Shown here in pieces: positions 24,101 to 36,989 of a DNA stretch of 64,000 nt. The notes beneath the pieces were generated by a model. The model was not told the DNA's origin. It ran no database searches and saw nothing but the letters and a program-made list of their open reading frames with translations. Position numbers and translations under genes: made by a program. The stretch comes from Phoma sp. XZ068. Lineage: Eukaryota > Ascomycota > Dothideomycetes > Pleosporales > Didymellaceae. Every line of letters starts with the position of its first letter. The stretch's first letter is position 1. The stretch covers positions 558,001 to 622,000 of the forward strand of contig RBKR01000004.1 in the NCBI GenBank assembly GCA_004835665.1, given 5' to 3'.

Positions 24101-25215
24101 GCTAAAGCTCAACAAAAATACATCCAAACCACATGTGGTGCTGCAGCAGCTGAGCATTCGTGTTGGTGTGAGATACGAGCCAAGAGGCAAGGAACCTACT
24201 CCGAAACATTGGTAACGCCGCAACAAAAGAGAAGTAAATGTCACATGGCGCAAAAGCTGAACGTTTACATGTAAGTTAGTCGATTGGCTTGGGGCGAGTG
24301 GGAGTTGCATAAGCTGGTTTGCGCAGCTTTTTACGAATTGACATAATCACGGGTGGCTATAGTGTAGTGCCCGCGTAGAAGTAGCCTCTTAGTAACTGTG
24401 CAGGTCTCTGAAGTGTTTTGTGAGAGGTACAAGATGGCTTCTCTAGGGTGCAACTTCCTTCGCAACATGAAATTTGTACTTGGAGCGCCCTGGCACGTTT
24501 CAAAAAGGATGCAATGAAGAGATTTGCTAACCATTATCTACTGAGTATGCTACTGGGCCCGTAGTAGCATTGAGAGCTTTAATTGACTATCTATAATCAT
24601 TTCAAATTGATCCTCTAAACGGATATTTAAACTTGCCTTGCTTCTTATTATATAATGCCCTGTGGATTTGTGGACGGAGGCAAATGGCCTAAACAAAGGG
24701 GTGTAAAACGAAGCACAATCCTTTGATAGTGATACATTTCTTAGAAACGAGCATGCAGTCAAAGTCACAAGGTTTCATTTGAGAACAATGAAGGTTATTG
24801 AAAGACGTCACGGCTCAGCATGATAATATCGAAGCTTCGCCATCTTTATTGATGCACTACGTGTTTCAACATCTCGTTGTACAGTGAACTTATCATCGTA
24901 TTGCTTGATAATGGATACCTTGTTACTTGCTGTATCAATATTGAAATGCCTCCTGGCATGTAAATGCAGACCCATGCCCATATCTCCTTTGCGCCACTAG
25001 CCCCCCTCTATGCTACTTCTATCAATCGCCGTCAAACACCGATGTGATTCAACCGCAATTACACCCAACCCATTCCTTCTAATATGTGCAGTGAAGCTCA
25101 GTATAGAACACACATTGTACAAACTGCCACTACAATGGGATCCGAAGATCGTGGCAGTATTCATCATTACGATGGAACCAAGTCATCGTACAAGATCTTC
25201 GATGCTGCACCAAAA
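21163..25215 (+). other. Long non-coding stretch
   Basis: About 4 kb without a supported gene. All frames are short, overlap each other on both strands and carry no domain I recognise. Base composition is ordinary to 24.2 kb and somewhat AT-richer from about 24.3 to 25.0 kb (ATATTTAAACTTG, TTATTATATAATG). No tRNA, repeat array or transposase text was found by eye. Confidence 0.35.
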
Positions 25216-26058
25216 TTACAATGAAGCTGCGGCATACTTGCTGTTACAAGACGCGTAGCCTGTGGCGGGTCCATTGTTCTGGACAACAATGGGGTTGCTG
25301 TCGACAACCTGTACTGCCGATCCATCGGCAGTGCGCAAGAGGGTAATTCGTATTCGGTATGTGCCTGCTTGACGAATGACAAGGTCTGGAAAACTCATGT
25401 AACCAACACCTTCAGCGCCAGCCATGTCCATGGAAGCGATAGATCCATCTGCTTCGTCATCGGCGAAGGGATGTATTGAGTCAATCCGCTGACCGGCCAA
25501 GAGTGTGTTGAGAACGTGAGGATCTGAAGAGGCAGTGGAGTTGGGTCCAGGGATAAGGGCAGCAATTGCCATAAGGTTGGGTGAGTCAGCAACAGCATAG
25601 TCAGGGTCAGTATTGGTCGCTCGTAAGCGTACAATAATCGTTCCAGGTATTGTGTGGCCAACACGTGCTGTGCGCGGAGGCTGAACTATGAAGTCCATTG
25701 CGTACTCAATGCTGCTTGAGTAGTGGCCAGACCTTGATCGTCCTGATGTGCGAGTAGCACTGTTGTGATGTCTCGACTGAACCGATCGGCTACCCAGTGC
25801 CGGATGTCTTGCAACATCAGCCATTGATTCGATGGCGGTAGATGGCCGTTGAGAAGGGTTGGTGGGTCTTTGGAGTGATTCAGCTATACAAGTGGATCTT
25901 CGAAGAACCGAGAGAGCTCGTCCTGGTTGTAAAGAAGTCCCGTTTGAATTGCACGGTTCTTGAGATGAAGAAGGTGGACTGGATCTGGTCCGTCTGCTCG
26001 ATGCGCTCTGGTTGGGTAGTGAATATCTTCGTCGTTCACGCCCTTGGCCTCTTTGCAT
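25216..26058 (-). CDS. Velvet-like domain protein
   Basis: Intronless 280-aa frame from ATG 26058 to TAA 25216. Residues 1 to about 115 are Ser/Arg-rich and disordered (SLPNQSASSRRTRSSPPSSS). The rest reads like a divergent velvet domain: a first strand with DFIVQPPRTARVGHTIPG and IIVRLRA, then near the end VGYMSFPDLVIRQAGTYRIRITLLR, matching the velvet signature of an FPDL strand followed by a T/GxFRLRF strand. A last strand, VQVVDSNPIVV, follows. The usual DNA-contact basic segment is weak and the C-terminus is short, so it could be a non-DNA-binding or partial relative of VelB, VelC or VosA. Family members link development and secondary metabolism. Identity is moderate confidence only. Confidence 0.6.
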   Translation of the reverse strand: MQRGQGRERRRYSLPNQSASSRRTRSSPPSSSQEPCNSNGTSLQPGRALSVLRRSTCIAESLQRPTNPSQRPSTAIESMADVARHPALGSRSVQSRHHNSATRTSGRSRSGHYSSSIEYAMDFIVQPPRTARVGHTIPGTIIVRLRATNTDPDYAVADSPNLMAIAALIPGPNSTASSDPHVLNTLLAGQRIDSIHPFADDEADGSIASMDMAGAEGVGYMSFPDLVIRQAGTYRIRITLLRTADGSAVQVVDSNPIVVQNNGPATGYASCNSKYAAASL

Positions 26059-29000
26059 CTAACGATGGAAAAGACTAAGACTTGTTAGTAGTGCTCGCAA
26101 CGATCGTCCGTTGGAAAGAGGAGTCTTTGCACGAAAGACTAAACACTAGAAGATAGATAGAGCAATAGAAGCGAAGCCGAGACCGACCACCACTGGAACA
26201 ATTCGTTGCCCTGATAGTACAAGACTAAAAAGACATTGAAGGCACGAAAGCTGGAAATAAATCCCACTCGCAAGCCATATACTTGCTGAGCGCTCTCAAT
26301 GCTGTTCCTCGCTGATAAAGAGAAGTACTGAGACGGCGACAAGCTACACAAGCGCATCTCGACGTTCAATCTCATGGTCTTGTAGCGTAGAACAGATCTT
26401 AGAAGTGAGGCTGGACGGGTGGTGCGGTCCATGCTCTTGCCTGCTTTACACAACTCCAGGAACCAACCAGCCCGTTGCAAGTATGTATCGTGTGCTCGAT
26501 GCCACAGGACCTAACGGTACATGCCGTACGACACATGGACCAAACGGAGACAAAGGGAATGTGAAATGGGAGTTCTCTTGGGCAAATTTCAATCCGACGT
26601 AGACGGGATTGTTGGTACAGTGCCAACAGGCCTGGTAAGCCATGTGGGGGACAGGGATGATAAGGGTGCAGATGGGAACGCGGGTTGAAGAGAGATTGAT
26701 TTGCTCACCTCTGTCGTTGCACCCTACTTGCGTTGTGTGTTTCACCAATGCACTGGGTATTTCCTTTTTCTGCTAAGAACGATCGGATTTGAGTTTGAAT
26801 TCCGATCGTCGCACAAGATCTTGCAGCTGTGCACCGCTCGGGAAAACAACAGTTACAACAGCAACGGCTGATGATATCAGAGGACCTAGAATATCGTGGA
26901 AATTCGGTCGTGAAGATGATAGGTTGCAAACAAGGTTCGTTCCAGCTCTACTTGATGGTATGGTACTGGGTTAGTATAGTGACGTCTGGTTTCCTATCAG
27001 TATAATTAGCTATGCCTCCCCTCGACAACTCGCTCGTGCTCGTTTCTTGCTGCAGCCAGTCGACTCGACAACATGTTGGCCCATGGACGACAATGCTCAA
27101 ACCAACCTTTCTGACAGTTACTGCAGAGATACCGAACTACTCCGACGTACCTTTGAACAATGTGCTTGGAAGATGCCTGATGTACACTATGCACAAACGG
27201 TGGAGGATGGATGGTGTCTCAGTCGTCGATGCGTGGGTAGCCAATGCTTTTCAACCTTCGGCGGCGCAATGCTTCATGCAGATGAATGGCCATAATGGAG
27301 CTGGTAAGTAGCCCGTCTTATACACTCTGCTCAAATTGCAGGCATGAGATGTGCTCTTGCCTGTCCTGGCATGGGTTGCAGCTGTTTCCAGGGCGTGCCG
27401 CCTTCCGCTGTTAGCTTCAGCATCATTCTCCTTATTCTGACAGATCCTCCGCATGCTTCTGTTCAGACCAGCATCCTGGGTGAATCAGATGGCGGGCCAC
27501 CGCCCTCGCTGTCCCGGTTCCTCACAAGCGTCGGTGCAGCGTTGCCGCATTTCGACGCCGCCCCATGAATTGAGGCGGTCTTGGCTTCGGATTCTGTTAG
27601 CACAAGCGCCCGATCATCTTGCAGCTGTGGCTGCCCGATTGCCGATCTGAGCAGCGATCACATATGGCGGGTCCCAAAACATCGTCATGGTATCACGTTC
27701 ACCAAATCTGCCGCCAATACCGAGTGCCAGGCTCGCGTAATTCCAGGGGATCCTGTACAACGCATGCAGCTTTACTGGGTCGACATCTAACTGGTTCCAA
27801 AAGCAAAACGGCTGCATTAGAAATGCCCGGTACAACCTTCTCTGCCGCCTCGTGGAGAGCCTCGATCCCTGATCTCAAATATTCCCTGTGCATGTTGACC
27901 CCGTCGACCCCAGTACCTTGGATTCAGCGATGAGCCACCATCGCCGAGCAACTCCGCGATCTCATCTATGCAATCCTACGCTACTTGCGTGCCGTCCCTA
28001 GTCTGACGAACGGCCCCGTGCAGATACGTATCACATCTCGCATTCTGAAGGAAGGCAGTGCCAACGTCGACCATTTGTCCAGCAGAGAAAGTTGTTTGAT
28101 CGATGGTCCACTGCCGGCACCGAATGCTTGTGAAGCTGGTTCTGTCGACACGAGCAGTGTTACACACCCATCAGGAAGTACACAAAGGCGCTTTCCATCC
28201 AGCTCGAGTCGCACGCCGCCTGACCCAGGCCCATGAGGCCCTTCTCGGTCTCGGTCATAAGGTATGTGTCAACAATTCACACCTTTCGGCAGTTACAGTA
28301 CAGGTGACAGCCTCCGGCGACCTTTCCCGCGCGTGCAGCGGTTCCATCAATAGCCAGTTACTTAAGGGGAGCTATGCGGACACCCCACGCCGAAGCTGCA
28401 GCACCCAATAACATGTCTCAGCGCCCTTCTTCCTTCAAACGACTACAACTCGTCAAAGCGCTTGGGTGTAAAGGACACAATTGGCCGTCACACCGACGCC
28501 ACACCGCTTGAAGTGCAGGATCTATACTTTTGACATGGGTTCCATCAAGGGGAAGAGTTTAGGGCTTCAGCTGCCGCCCGCACTCGATCTTGCCGGGGTT
28601 TGCAAGATCTCGTATTTCTGTATGCACCTGTGCTTCTGCGGAAGCGGAACGCGATGCCGGTACCGAACGGCTGGATAGCTGCAGTGATTAGGTCTCCACA
28701 ATGACAGGGATTGTCACCACGAGCATTTCTTTTTGTCACTGTCAAGTAGCGGTCGTGCGTCCGACCTCGCCGACGTCCTGCTCGTGTCACACTTCCAACT
28801 TCTTACTTCGGTCGTCTGCAGCTTCTTCGCGTCAACTCAAGCACTCCACGTTCTAGATGTTTCACCAGCCTCTTATCTATCGTGTCTCTGTTGAGTTGTT
28901 CATCAATATACTTAGATGTATTGAGGCTAATGACCAACATTTGTCTCTTACTCCACGACTACGATCGAGATTTCCTTACATGCTTTAAAGCGAGCCAGGA

Positions 29001-31533
29001 CTGGTACCTTACAACCTTCTCAGCAGAGGCTCTCGCAATTTTGCTGCAGTAATTGAAACGAAAAGGCGCCGAACACCAACTTTTGATGAGCATCTTGGGA
29101 TCACTGGTTTTGGTGAATCCTCTTTGAGCAGTTTCCACCAAGGCGTGTGTCTCAGTACAAGCACAAGTTTGATCTGCGTGCCTTCCACGTTTGGCATTTC
29201 AGCTTTGATGAACCCATGGTATTGGGAATGACGCCTTGTTACAATAATTGCAGCCTCGGGTTGTTCAATGCGAATGTGTCTCAAAGGATCAATGAGTGCG
29301 CGTCGCACAATGCATCACAAACCGCTCTTTGGTAATGCACGCGACGGTCTTCCAATACAACAGGTACCCTTTCAACTCCCCGCGGGCAAGTACCTCAAGG
29401 TTTTTAGTCACGGATCATGCAATCCCCACCATAATAGTCCGCATGCACGTAGAGCTGCTATGCGCGCTGCTGACATCATGTCGTAGTGCAATCGGCCCGC
29501 ACGTACTCGGAAGGATTGCAGATCAAGGGATGTCACCGATCTCGCGATTAGCGAAAGAGCCCGTGGCCGAGTAGCATGCTTTAGCTCAAGTACATCTTGC
29601 AGCCTCACAGTGTTTCGCGGAACCATTGACCCGAAGAGCCGCAAATTCTGCATATTGCCAATAACGTGACACTGTGCTGTTTCGCCCCGTTCACTAATCT
29701 TGTTGCGCCTCCTGCTTCCTCCCTCGATTCGGGCTGACCGAGCGTCAAATGGCTCCATCTGACAAGATTAAAATGAAGGAATAGTCTGTGAGGCTGAATT
29801 ATGGATAAAGTGTAGAGTTTGCTCGCCTTCTTCGTGGCCATGGACTATTGTGACACAGTTCCTCGACTATGCGGGCATGGCTCAGTCTGCCTCGTCCGCA
29901 TGAAAAATGATGTGCGAATGTATTCAGAATCGGGCTGCCACCGAAGCCCTAGTGCATTGTGATTAGTGGTCAATGGGACCATCACAGCCACAAGTTTTCT
30001 TCAGCATGATGCAAGCTAGTCAGAGCAGCGCTTGCATCGAGCGAGTATCTCGGAGTCAGGCAGGGTGGTACAACAACGAGCATTTGAAGCAGGGAATCGA
30101 CTGAGCCAGCGATGGCTATGATTACTACTCCCACTAATACTGCAATCAACCTCAGAGTGGAACTTAAATGCACACATAGCCATGCTCTCCCCTACACTCA
30201 ACTCGTTAAAGCATGTCACCACAGACTTTCGTACGTTGATGGTAAAGTTCTCGTGGACCATGTTGATGCTTCGCCACGAAGGCAAAAATATCGGTCTACC
30301 AGTGGTGAACTGAGGAGCATGGGTCGACCCTTGATTATTCGTGACACTGCACGACTTCCGCAGTAAGTCTAGCCGGACAATATCATCGGATCCGTATCAA
30401 CACCATGTTGTTTTCCAACACAGCTTCTCCGGCGGACGTAGAACTAGTGCATCTTGGATTCACTCTCGACTCGTACGTCGACAATATCTTACGTTTCTGG
30501 GTTTGAGCTTGGGCGGCTGTTACATCTTGACGTACTGCACGTTAAATTACGTCCTGCGTAGTCTGACACAGTGTGAGAGAGCCAATAACTACGATTAGCA
30601 AGGCTGGACGGATGAGATACTGGAAGAGAACGACCCAAACCACTGTCACAGACTGCTGCCACGTGTGTTGCAAAAAAGCAAGCTGCACCGGGTACACTAT
30701 CCTCTAGACAGGCGTTTGTTACCTTTGAGAGGTCTTGAGCGCTGATGCTGTACCACTGCTCCATCTCGCAAAGTGCCTATAAGCTTGCGCGGAAAAGTTT
30801 CTAGATGTTCTCAAAACGCACTCTTCAATCAGGCGATATCTGGTCCCCAAGAGAACAGGAGAGCGGCAAGTACTTCCAGTGACAATGGGAGAGGCTTACG
30901 TGTGCTAGCAATATAGCGACACTGTCGTCTTCGTGTCCAATCCGAATATCAGCCAAGGCCAGATCGGCGGCGAATAGTACAACGACTGGTGTCTGCTTTT
31001 TCGCATCAACCCGAGGAGAACCCCAGTTCATCGTACGAGATTCGATCGATCAGATCCGGCGGCCCAACGATCCAGGGTGGCTGCAGGAGGGAGAGCACGA
31101 GCACAAGCCGTCAACTGTCAGGCGCGTAGATGGAGGATCTAACGGAACGTCTAGAAGAAAACCCTTGTCAAGCATGGGCATCTTACGACGATGTGGTTGT
31201 GATACATTTGATGAATTGAAGGGGGAGTCGATTGATGTGCTTTTCCGGAAGGAAGCTCATCCCAACAATGCTGCAATGTAGAGGTGAGACAACGGCCTCA
31301 AGGGTCGGCAGGACGGCGCATGCAATGATCCTGGTAGACTTGATGGCGAGGGCGAAGCTGTTGAGGATGAGAGCTGTCGTGTCTTCGTCGTCAAAGTGCA
31401 CGACCGATGCCAGCCTCGTCTTGGCGCTACTTTGGGCCGTTTGCCCCTCGAAGTTTTCTTGGTTAGCGCGTTTCTTGCGTCCCTCTACTGACGCATAGCA
31501 AATCGACCCCACCCCAGTGGTTTTCTGCTCTGC
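26059..31533 (+). other. 5.5 kb gene desert with possible coding relics
   Basis: No intact gene is supported. Between about 27,600 and 28,260 the minus and plus frames carry protein-like text (for example minus frame 27835-27614, with VKLHALYRIPWNYASLALG, and a plus frame near 28,170-28,255 ending in a GT donor-like site), but they are broken by stops and frame changes. They could be old gene remains. No transposase, terminal repeat or RNA gene was recognised. The right-hand end must hold the arginyl-tRNA synthetase promoter. Confidence 0.35.
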
Positions 31534-33873
31534 ATGCGTGCCCTTATTCGCGCCCCTCTCAATCTTTTCAAACCTCTCTCCCACCCTTTCAGTAGGCCGC
31601 GGGCGACGCATTGCGCTTTCCTTTCCTTGACTCACCACCGCACAGTCACATTTTCCACCACAGCCGCAGCTTCCCCACGGTTTAGCTCGCACACAAAGCC
31701 TGGCCCGCACACTCACCACTACCCGCGCGCATATAAAAGACACGAGCCTCTCCCCGCCGGCACAGCCCGTCGCTACTCATCTCAAATCGACACTCGACCC
31801 TTTGAGCCTTTTGCCAGTCTCGACGCGTCGACGCGATCAGCAATCAGCATGGAGGAGCTTACCAAAACCCTCAAGAGCATCGGCCTCGAGTCGGTTCCCC
31901 AGGAGCCAAACACACACCCGGACCTGAACCCCTTCGACATCTACCGCAGCCACATCACCGAGCTGCTCGCCGAAGTCTCTGGCGTCGACAAGAAGATCAT
32001 ATACCCTACTCTTGCATGGACGGCGAAGCCTGAGAACGGCGACCTACAGCTGGCTGTCCCTGCGCTGAGGCTCAAGGGTAAGGACCTGAAGGCTTATGCA
32101 CAGGAACTGGCAGACAAGTTCCCCGAGAGCCCGTTGGTCAAGAAGCCAGTCGTCACCGGCACCTTCGTTGGCTTCTTCTTCAAGCCAGAGTCGCTCACAT
32201 CCATTGTCCTCCCCTTGATTTTCAAGGCCGGTCAGAGCTATGGTTTCAACAACAGCTTTGGATTAAAGGAGGACGGCTCCAAGAAGAAGATGGTCATTGA
32301 CTTCAGTTCCCCCAACATTGCCAAGCCTTTCCACGCTGGTCACTTGCGCTCCACCATCATTGGTGGTTTCCTCTCAAACCTGTACGAAGGCATGGGCTGG
32401 GAGGTTGTCCGTCTGAACTACCTTGGTGACTGGGGCAAGCAGTACGGTGTCCTGGCCATTGGCTTCGACTACTTTGGCTCTGAGGAGGAGCTTGTCAAGA
32501 ACCCCATTGGCCACCTTTACGACATCTACGTCAGGGTCAGCACCATCCAGAAGGATGAAGCAGACAAGGCCAAGGCACTAAAGGCCGAGGTAGCCAAGGA
32601 CAAGGAGGAGGGCAAGGACACATCAGCAAAGGAGGCGGAGATCACAAAAATCGAGACCGAGGGTATCGACGAGAAGGCTAGGCAGTACTTCAAGGGCATG
32701 GTCGACGGCGAGCCCAAGGCCATTGGCATCTGGAAGCGCTTCAGAGTGAGTGCATTTTCAAGTACACTGCATGTCCAGATTCTAACAGTAACAGGACTTG
32801 TCTATCGAAAAGTACAAGCAGACATACGCTCGTCTGAACATCCACTACGATGTTTACAGTGGAGAATCACAAGTCAAGGATGAGAGCATGGACCTTGGTG
32901 TCAAGGTCATGTGGGAGAAGAAGATTTGCGAGGATTCTGAGGGTGCTGTTATTGTCGACCTCAGCAAGCACTCGAAGAAGCTCGGAAAGGCTGTCATTCA
33001 AAAGAAGGACGGTACATCACTCTACCTTACCCGTGATGTTGGTGCTGCGTACGAGCGTATGCAGACTTACCATCCTGAGTATGTTTCCGGGAAACGCCTT
33101 CTTTGGACTGTTACTGACTTATCTACAGTAAGTTGATGTACGTCATTGCCTCGCAACAAGATCTCCACCTCGCCCAACTCTTCAAGATTGAAGAGCTTAT
33201 GGGCTGGAAAGATATTTCTTCCATTTCTCAGCACATCAATTTCGGTATGGTTCTTGGCATGTCGACACGAAAGGGCACAGCCAAGTTCCTCGACGATATC
33301 CTCCGTGACGTCGGCGAAAAGATGCACGAAGTCATGCGCGGCAACCAGGCCAAGTATGAGCAGGTCGAGGACCCAGAAAAGACCTCCGACATATTGGGTA
33401 TCAGTGCTGTCATGGTCCAGGATATGAAGGGCAAGAGGGTCAACAACTACAACTTCGATATGGATCGCATGTGCTCGTTTGAGGGAGACACAGGGCCATA
33501 CTTGCAGTACGCTCACGCTCGTCTTTGCTCGATCTACAGGAAAGCTGTGGCCGCCGATGCGTCGCTGGAGAAGCTGGACTTTGCTACTGTCGATCTTAGC
33601 GAGCTGCTGGAGCCACATGCTGTTGACCTTGTCCGACAACTTGCTTCATGGCCCGACACATGCCTCAACACCTTCAAGACACAAGAACCTACAACAGTCC
33701 TGACATACCTATTCAAGATGTCGCACGCCGTCAGCGCAAGTTACGATCACCTCCAGGTTGTCAGCAGCGACAAGAAGGTCAACGTCCCCAGGTTGGCACT
33801 GTACGTTGCGGCTAGGCAGGTGCTGAACAACGGAATGAGGATCCTTGGCCTCAGCCCGGTCGAGAGGATGTGA
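31534..33873 (+). CDS. Arginyl-tRNA synthetase, probably dual mitochondrial/cytosolic
   Basis: Exons 31534-32745, 32795-33078 and 33129-33873 give 746 aa from the first ATG. The class I motifs are SPNIAKPFHAGH (residues 259-270, HIGH-type) and MSTRKG (543-548, KMSKS-type). An N-terminal Add-1 domain contacts the tRNA, and the end has the anticodon-binding helices (DTGPYLQYAHAR, LNNGMRILGLSPVERM). It charges tRNA-Arg. Residues 1 to about 105 are rich in Arg, Ser and His without acids, a classic mitochondrial leader. Met106 (31849-31851, MEELTKTLKSIG) would start a cytosolic form. A TATA sequence lies between the two ATGs. One gene for both compartments is the simplest reading. Confidence 0.94.
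31732..31738 (+). promoter_or_regulatory. Internal TATA box before the second start of the arginyl-tRNA synthetase
   Basis: TATAAAA lies in frame inside the leader-coding part, 111 bp before ATG 31849 and 198 bp after ATG 31534. Spacing suits a shorter transcript that would encode only the cytosolic enzyme. The TATA match is seen; its use is inferred. Confidence 0.4.
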
Positions 33874-34707
33874 AAAGCTGTTACTTCATTTGAGCAACCA
33901 GCGAACACATTTTGAATACCGGCGATATGTGAAAAAGATACCATGAAGACTAGACATGAAGAAATACCTACGATCACCAAAATATTAGCTCATCACTGCT
34001 CTACAATCTCGTGATGATTGTAAGTGCACTTACTGCAGCTTGCACTGCTTCAATGCTTCGCTTCGCTTATTGTGCTGGGAAGTCTGAATTAGCATAGAAG
34101 GCTCAATGTCATGACTCTGCGTATGTGAGCTTGTCACGTCGTTCTCTGTCCCAACTCGCATGTTGCCCGTAAACTATCGAGTTCAACTCACCTCTACATT
34201 GCGCACTCTTTTCTCTGCTCTTCAACTTTGACTGCCTCCGCTCGCCGCACACGCACTACTAACCCTACAGTCGTGAAGTTTGAAAGCAGCCATCTACTGG
34301 TGCTGCCATTATGAGGGCACCTTGTGATATGACATGGCATATGATGCTATGTTTTCTACGCGGGACAAGCTGACACCACGGTACGCGGATTTTCTTAGAG
34401 CCCTACTTTCTGACCTCTCGCTGAACGTCAATATATGCTCAAGAATTATTGGTTTCTAATGGCTTCAATCACCCGAGATTGCACTGAATATCTCAGTAGG
34501 ATCTAGAGTTAGGAAAGAGGGAAGATGATGAATGTGTCGTGATAACTTGTAGGCTTCGTCGCTCACATGATGTGAGTCAGTAATGGCTCCTCCAGCAGCA
34601 CAATATCTGAGACTTTCTGGTGATTTTGTAATATTGCATTAACTAGACAAGGAATGCAAGTTTCTACACCTGCGTACTCGACAATGGCCAAAAAGACAAC
34701 GCTTTTA
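33874..34707 (+). other. Convergent 3' intergenic region
   Basis: About 830 bp between the ends of the synthetase and the metallophosphatase gene. No gene or repeat recognised. Confidence 0.4.
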
Positions 34708-36931
34708 CTAAAACCCAATGCCCTCTCCAACAGGGCAATTCGGCACATTAGCTTGCCAGGCAATCTTCGCGTACGCGGGGAGGTAGCTGTTCGTCGTGAA
34801 CTTCTTATCCATGTAATAAGAGACCTGGTTCAGCGAGAAGTTACCCCCAACATCAGCACTGTTCAGCGCGTTGACGATGTAGCTAGCAATAAAATCGAGG
34901 AAAACGAGATCGACGGTCTTTGGCAGGGATCCATCGAGCGGGAAAGAAGCATTTGCTTGGAGGTCATTTGGCTGGGGGTAGTGTGGGATGTTGGAATGCA
35001 CGGTGTCGTCGCCGTCATTACCAAAGTCGTCCACAGTGGTGTAGCCTGGTGTCGGGGCTGTAGACTGGCGACGAATCAACCGTCCACCTTGCTTTGAGCG
35101 GCGAGTCACGCCCTCGTAAGAGTGAGTCAGCGGCGGATCGATGCAAGTGTCGCGATCAGCAAGAATGTTGTTGAAGCCGAAGTCTGTGGTCTCGAGCTCA
35201 CGTTTCTTCTGGAAAGGACCTGCGTTCAAGATACCAATCACCTTCGAAGCTTGCTCGTAAGGGACGTCAGGTATGAACTGGAATGCATCATCGAAGGGCG
35301 AAACGATGAACGAATCATCGTATGTGAACGGTCCCTTTGCAAGATCGAACCGAATGCTGCCGGTGTTGATGATGATAAGTCGAGCGTTGTCCTTGCGAGT
35401 CTCGTTCACAACGACAGTGGACAGAGCAGTCTGTAGGAGCTTGAAGATGTTTCCATCAGCACCATATGGCTTGCAGTATTGGCAGTATGTCTCCGGCGCG
35501 CATCCATAGAGGCGCGTGAGGTTAAGTTTGGCGCGCTCTGTCGTGATCTCAGATGTGACAGCAGCACCCTTTGGTGTGCCAAACGCATCGAAGTTTTGGC
35601 TGCCCTTGGCGTGATATGCGAAAGTTTGACGGTTCCAGTCGAGGTAGCGCCTAGCATAGCGTAGATTGGAAGGAGAGGTTGAGGTCGGCAGCTGTACGCT
35701 TGCATTTACTGTTCCAGTGCTCTGGGGCGGTTCCGCACATCTTGTGGGATTCGGCACACCCTTCGGGTTCTTCTTGACTTTCTTTGCGCTGGACTCAATG
35801 CCAGACATGGCAAGCCATCCCAAGGTCTCACAGTATCGACCTTCTCCAAGGTTAGCAATCTAATACATACGCAGGGTTAATTCTCAACTCACCAGACTCA
35901 AGGGCTGTGGCTTTGTTGTCCCAAACGGCAAAATCACGAACGTGAGTGTGGCCACCAAAACCCTGAATCGGCACATCGGGTCTCTGACTGCGAATAGCGC
36001 TGAATACGGTGTCGAAGGAGCTGCTCGATTGGTTGAACCTGACCGGGTTGTGGCCAGTCAGAACGAACAGATCGATAGGGTCTTTGAAATTGATAGCATC
36101 AAGGAACCACTGCTCCTTCACCAAATCGTCTGCTTTGATAACCTTCGAGACGTTGCTGTTGCCAGTGAAGTCAAAGAGAACGCCAAAGGCCATTACTTTA
36201 AGGCCTCGTTCCGTAGTAAAGTAGCGATATTGCGCGCCAATGTACTCAAATTGCCCAGTAGATGGGTTTTTGATCTGCACATTGCTTGTGAGGTACTTGT
36301 CTCCGTAAACTTTCGAGAAATTGCTGAAGGTCTCGTAGGCAATTTCTGTAACATAGAGCTCGTGATTTCCGATGGTCAAGAGGTCATAATTGACATTTTC
36401 GAAGATAGGATTAGACACAAGGCCATTTGGTAATGTCGCGTCAGAGAGACCTGCACCGTCATGGAGATCCTAGTCACAATCAGCCATGTTTAATAGACAC
36501 CAAACAGGCAGTATAGAAAGTCATCATGGCAGCCACTTACACCAGTGTCAATTAGCAAAAGATCCACTCCAAGCTTATTGGCCTTCTGTTTCATGTGCCT
36601 TGTAAAGCTAACAAAGTCACCCCAATCAGCACCATAGTTCTACGGAGCATCAGTCATATCCAATGTGTAGTGAAATGCAATGACTTACCTGTTCCTTGAT
36701 GTGACCCTCCAGCCAGCCGTGTGTATCAGTTGTATGCAGGAAGTTTATCTGGCCCCACTCAAGAGGAGCTTTGGGCCCTGTAGTCGCGTTACTTGCATCA
36801 GGTTGCATACGCCTAACATTGCGCGTCAAGACCACATCATCTTTCAGCGGTCCATAGCAACTGTGGTCTCCTCCACAAGCGGAAGCCGTGGCAATGGCTG
36901 ATGCAATGACGCTGAGCCTCTGTAGCCGCAT
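34708..36931 (-). CDS. Secreted 5'-nucleotidase-like metallophosphatase
   Basis: Exons 36931-36689, 36639-36541, 36469-35893 and 35840-34708 give 683 aa. The frame above 36931 opens with TTG, so ATG 36931 is the start; it gives a signal peptide (MRLQRLSVIASAIATASA). The calcineurin-like phosphoesterase core has DTHGW, LLLIDTGDLHDG, GNHE, GHNPV and GGHTHVRD, the metal ligands of the family. The C-terminal 5'-nucleotidase domain has INTGSIRFDL and DDSFIVSPFDD. The closest plan I know is yeast YHR202W. It should hydrolyse nucleotides or related phosphoesters in the vacuole or outside the cell. A basic insert (RRSKQGGRLIRR) lies near residue 550, followed by an acidic Asn/Asp/Thr-rich stretch. 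It is adjacent to, but opposite in theme from, the MFS/oxidase group. Confidence 0.88.
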
Positions 36932-36982
36932 CTTGAAAGTTGAAGCTGAGGGTAATCGACTAAGCGGAAGGCTCAGGGACCG

Positions 36983-36989
36983 ATTTATA
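36983..36989 (-). promoter_or_regulatory. TATA box of the metallophosphatase gene
   Basis: Minus strand reads TATAAAT, about 52 bp before ATG 36931. Position and match are typical. Confidence 0.5.

Noticed and set aside
28103..28260. Possible amidase-like fragment (HPARVARRLTQAHEALLGLGH)
   Set aside because: Only a short, weak resemblance with no amidase signature (GGSSGG) nearby; not enough to call.
34654..35097. 147-codon plus frame opposite the metallophosphatase end
   Set aside because: Antisense shadow of a well supported exon.
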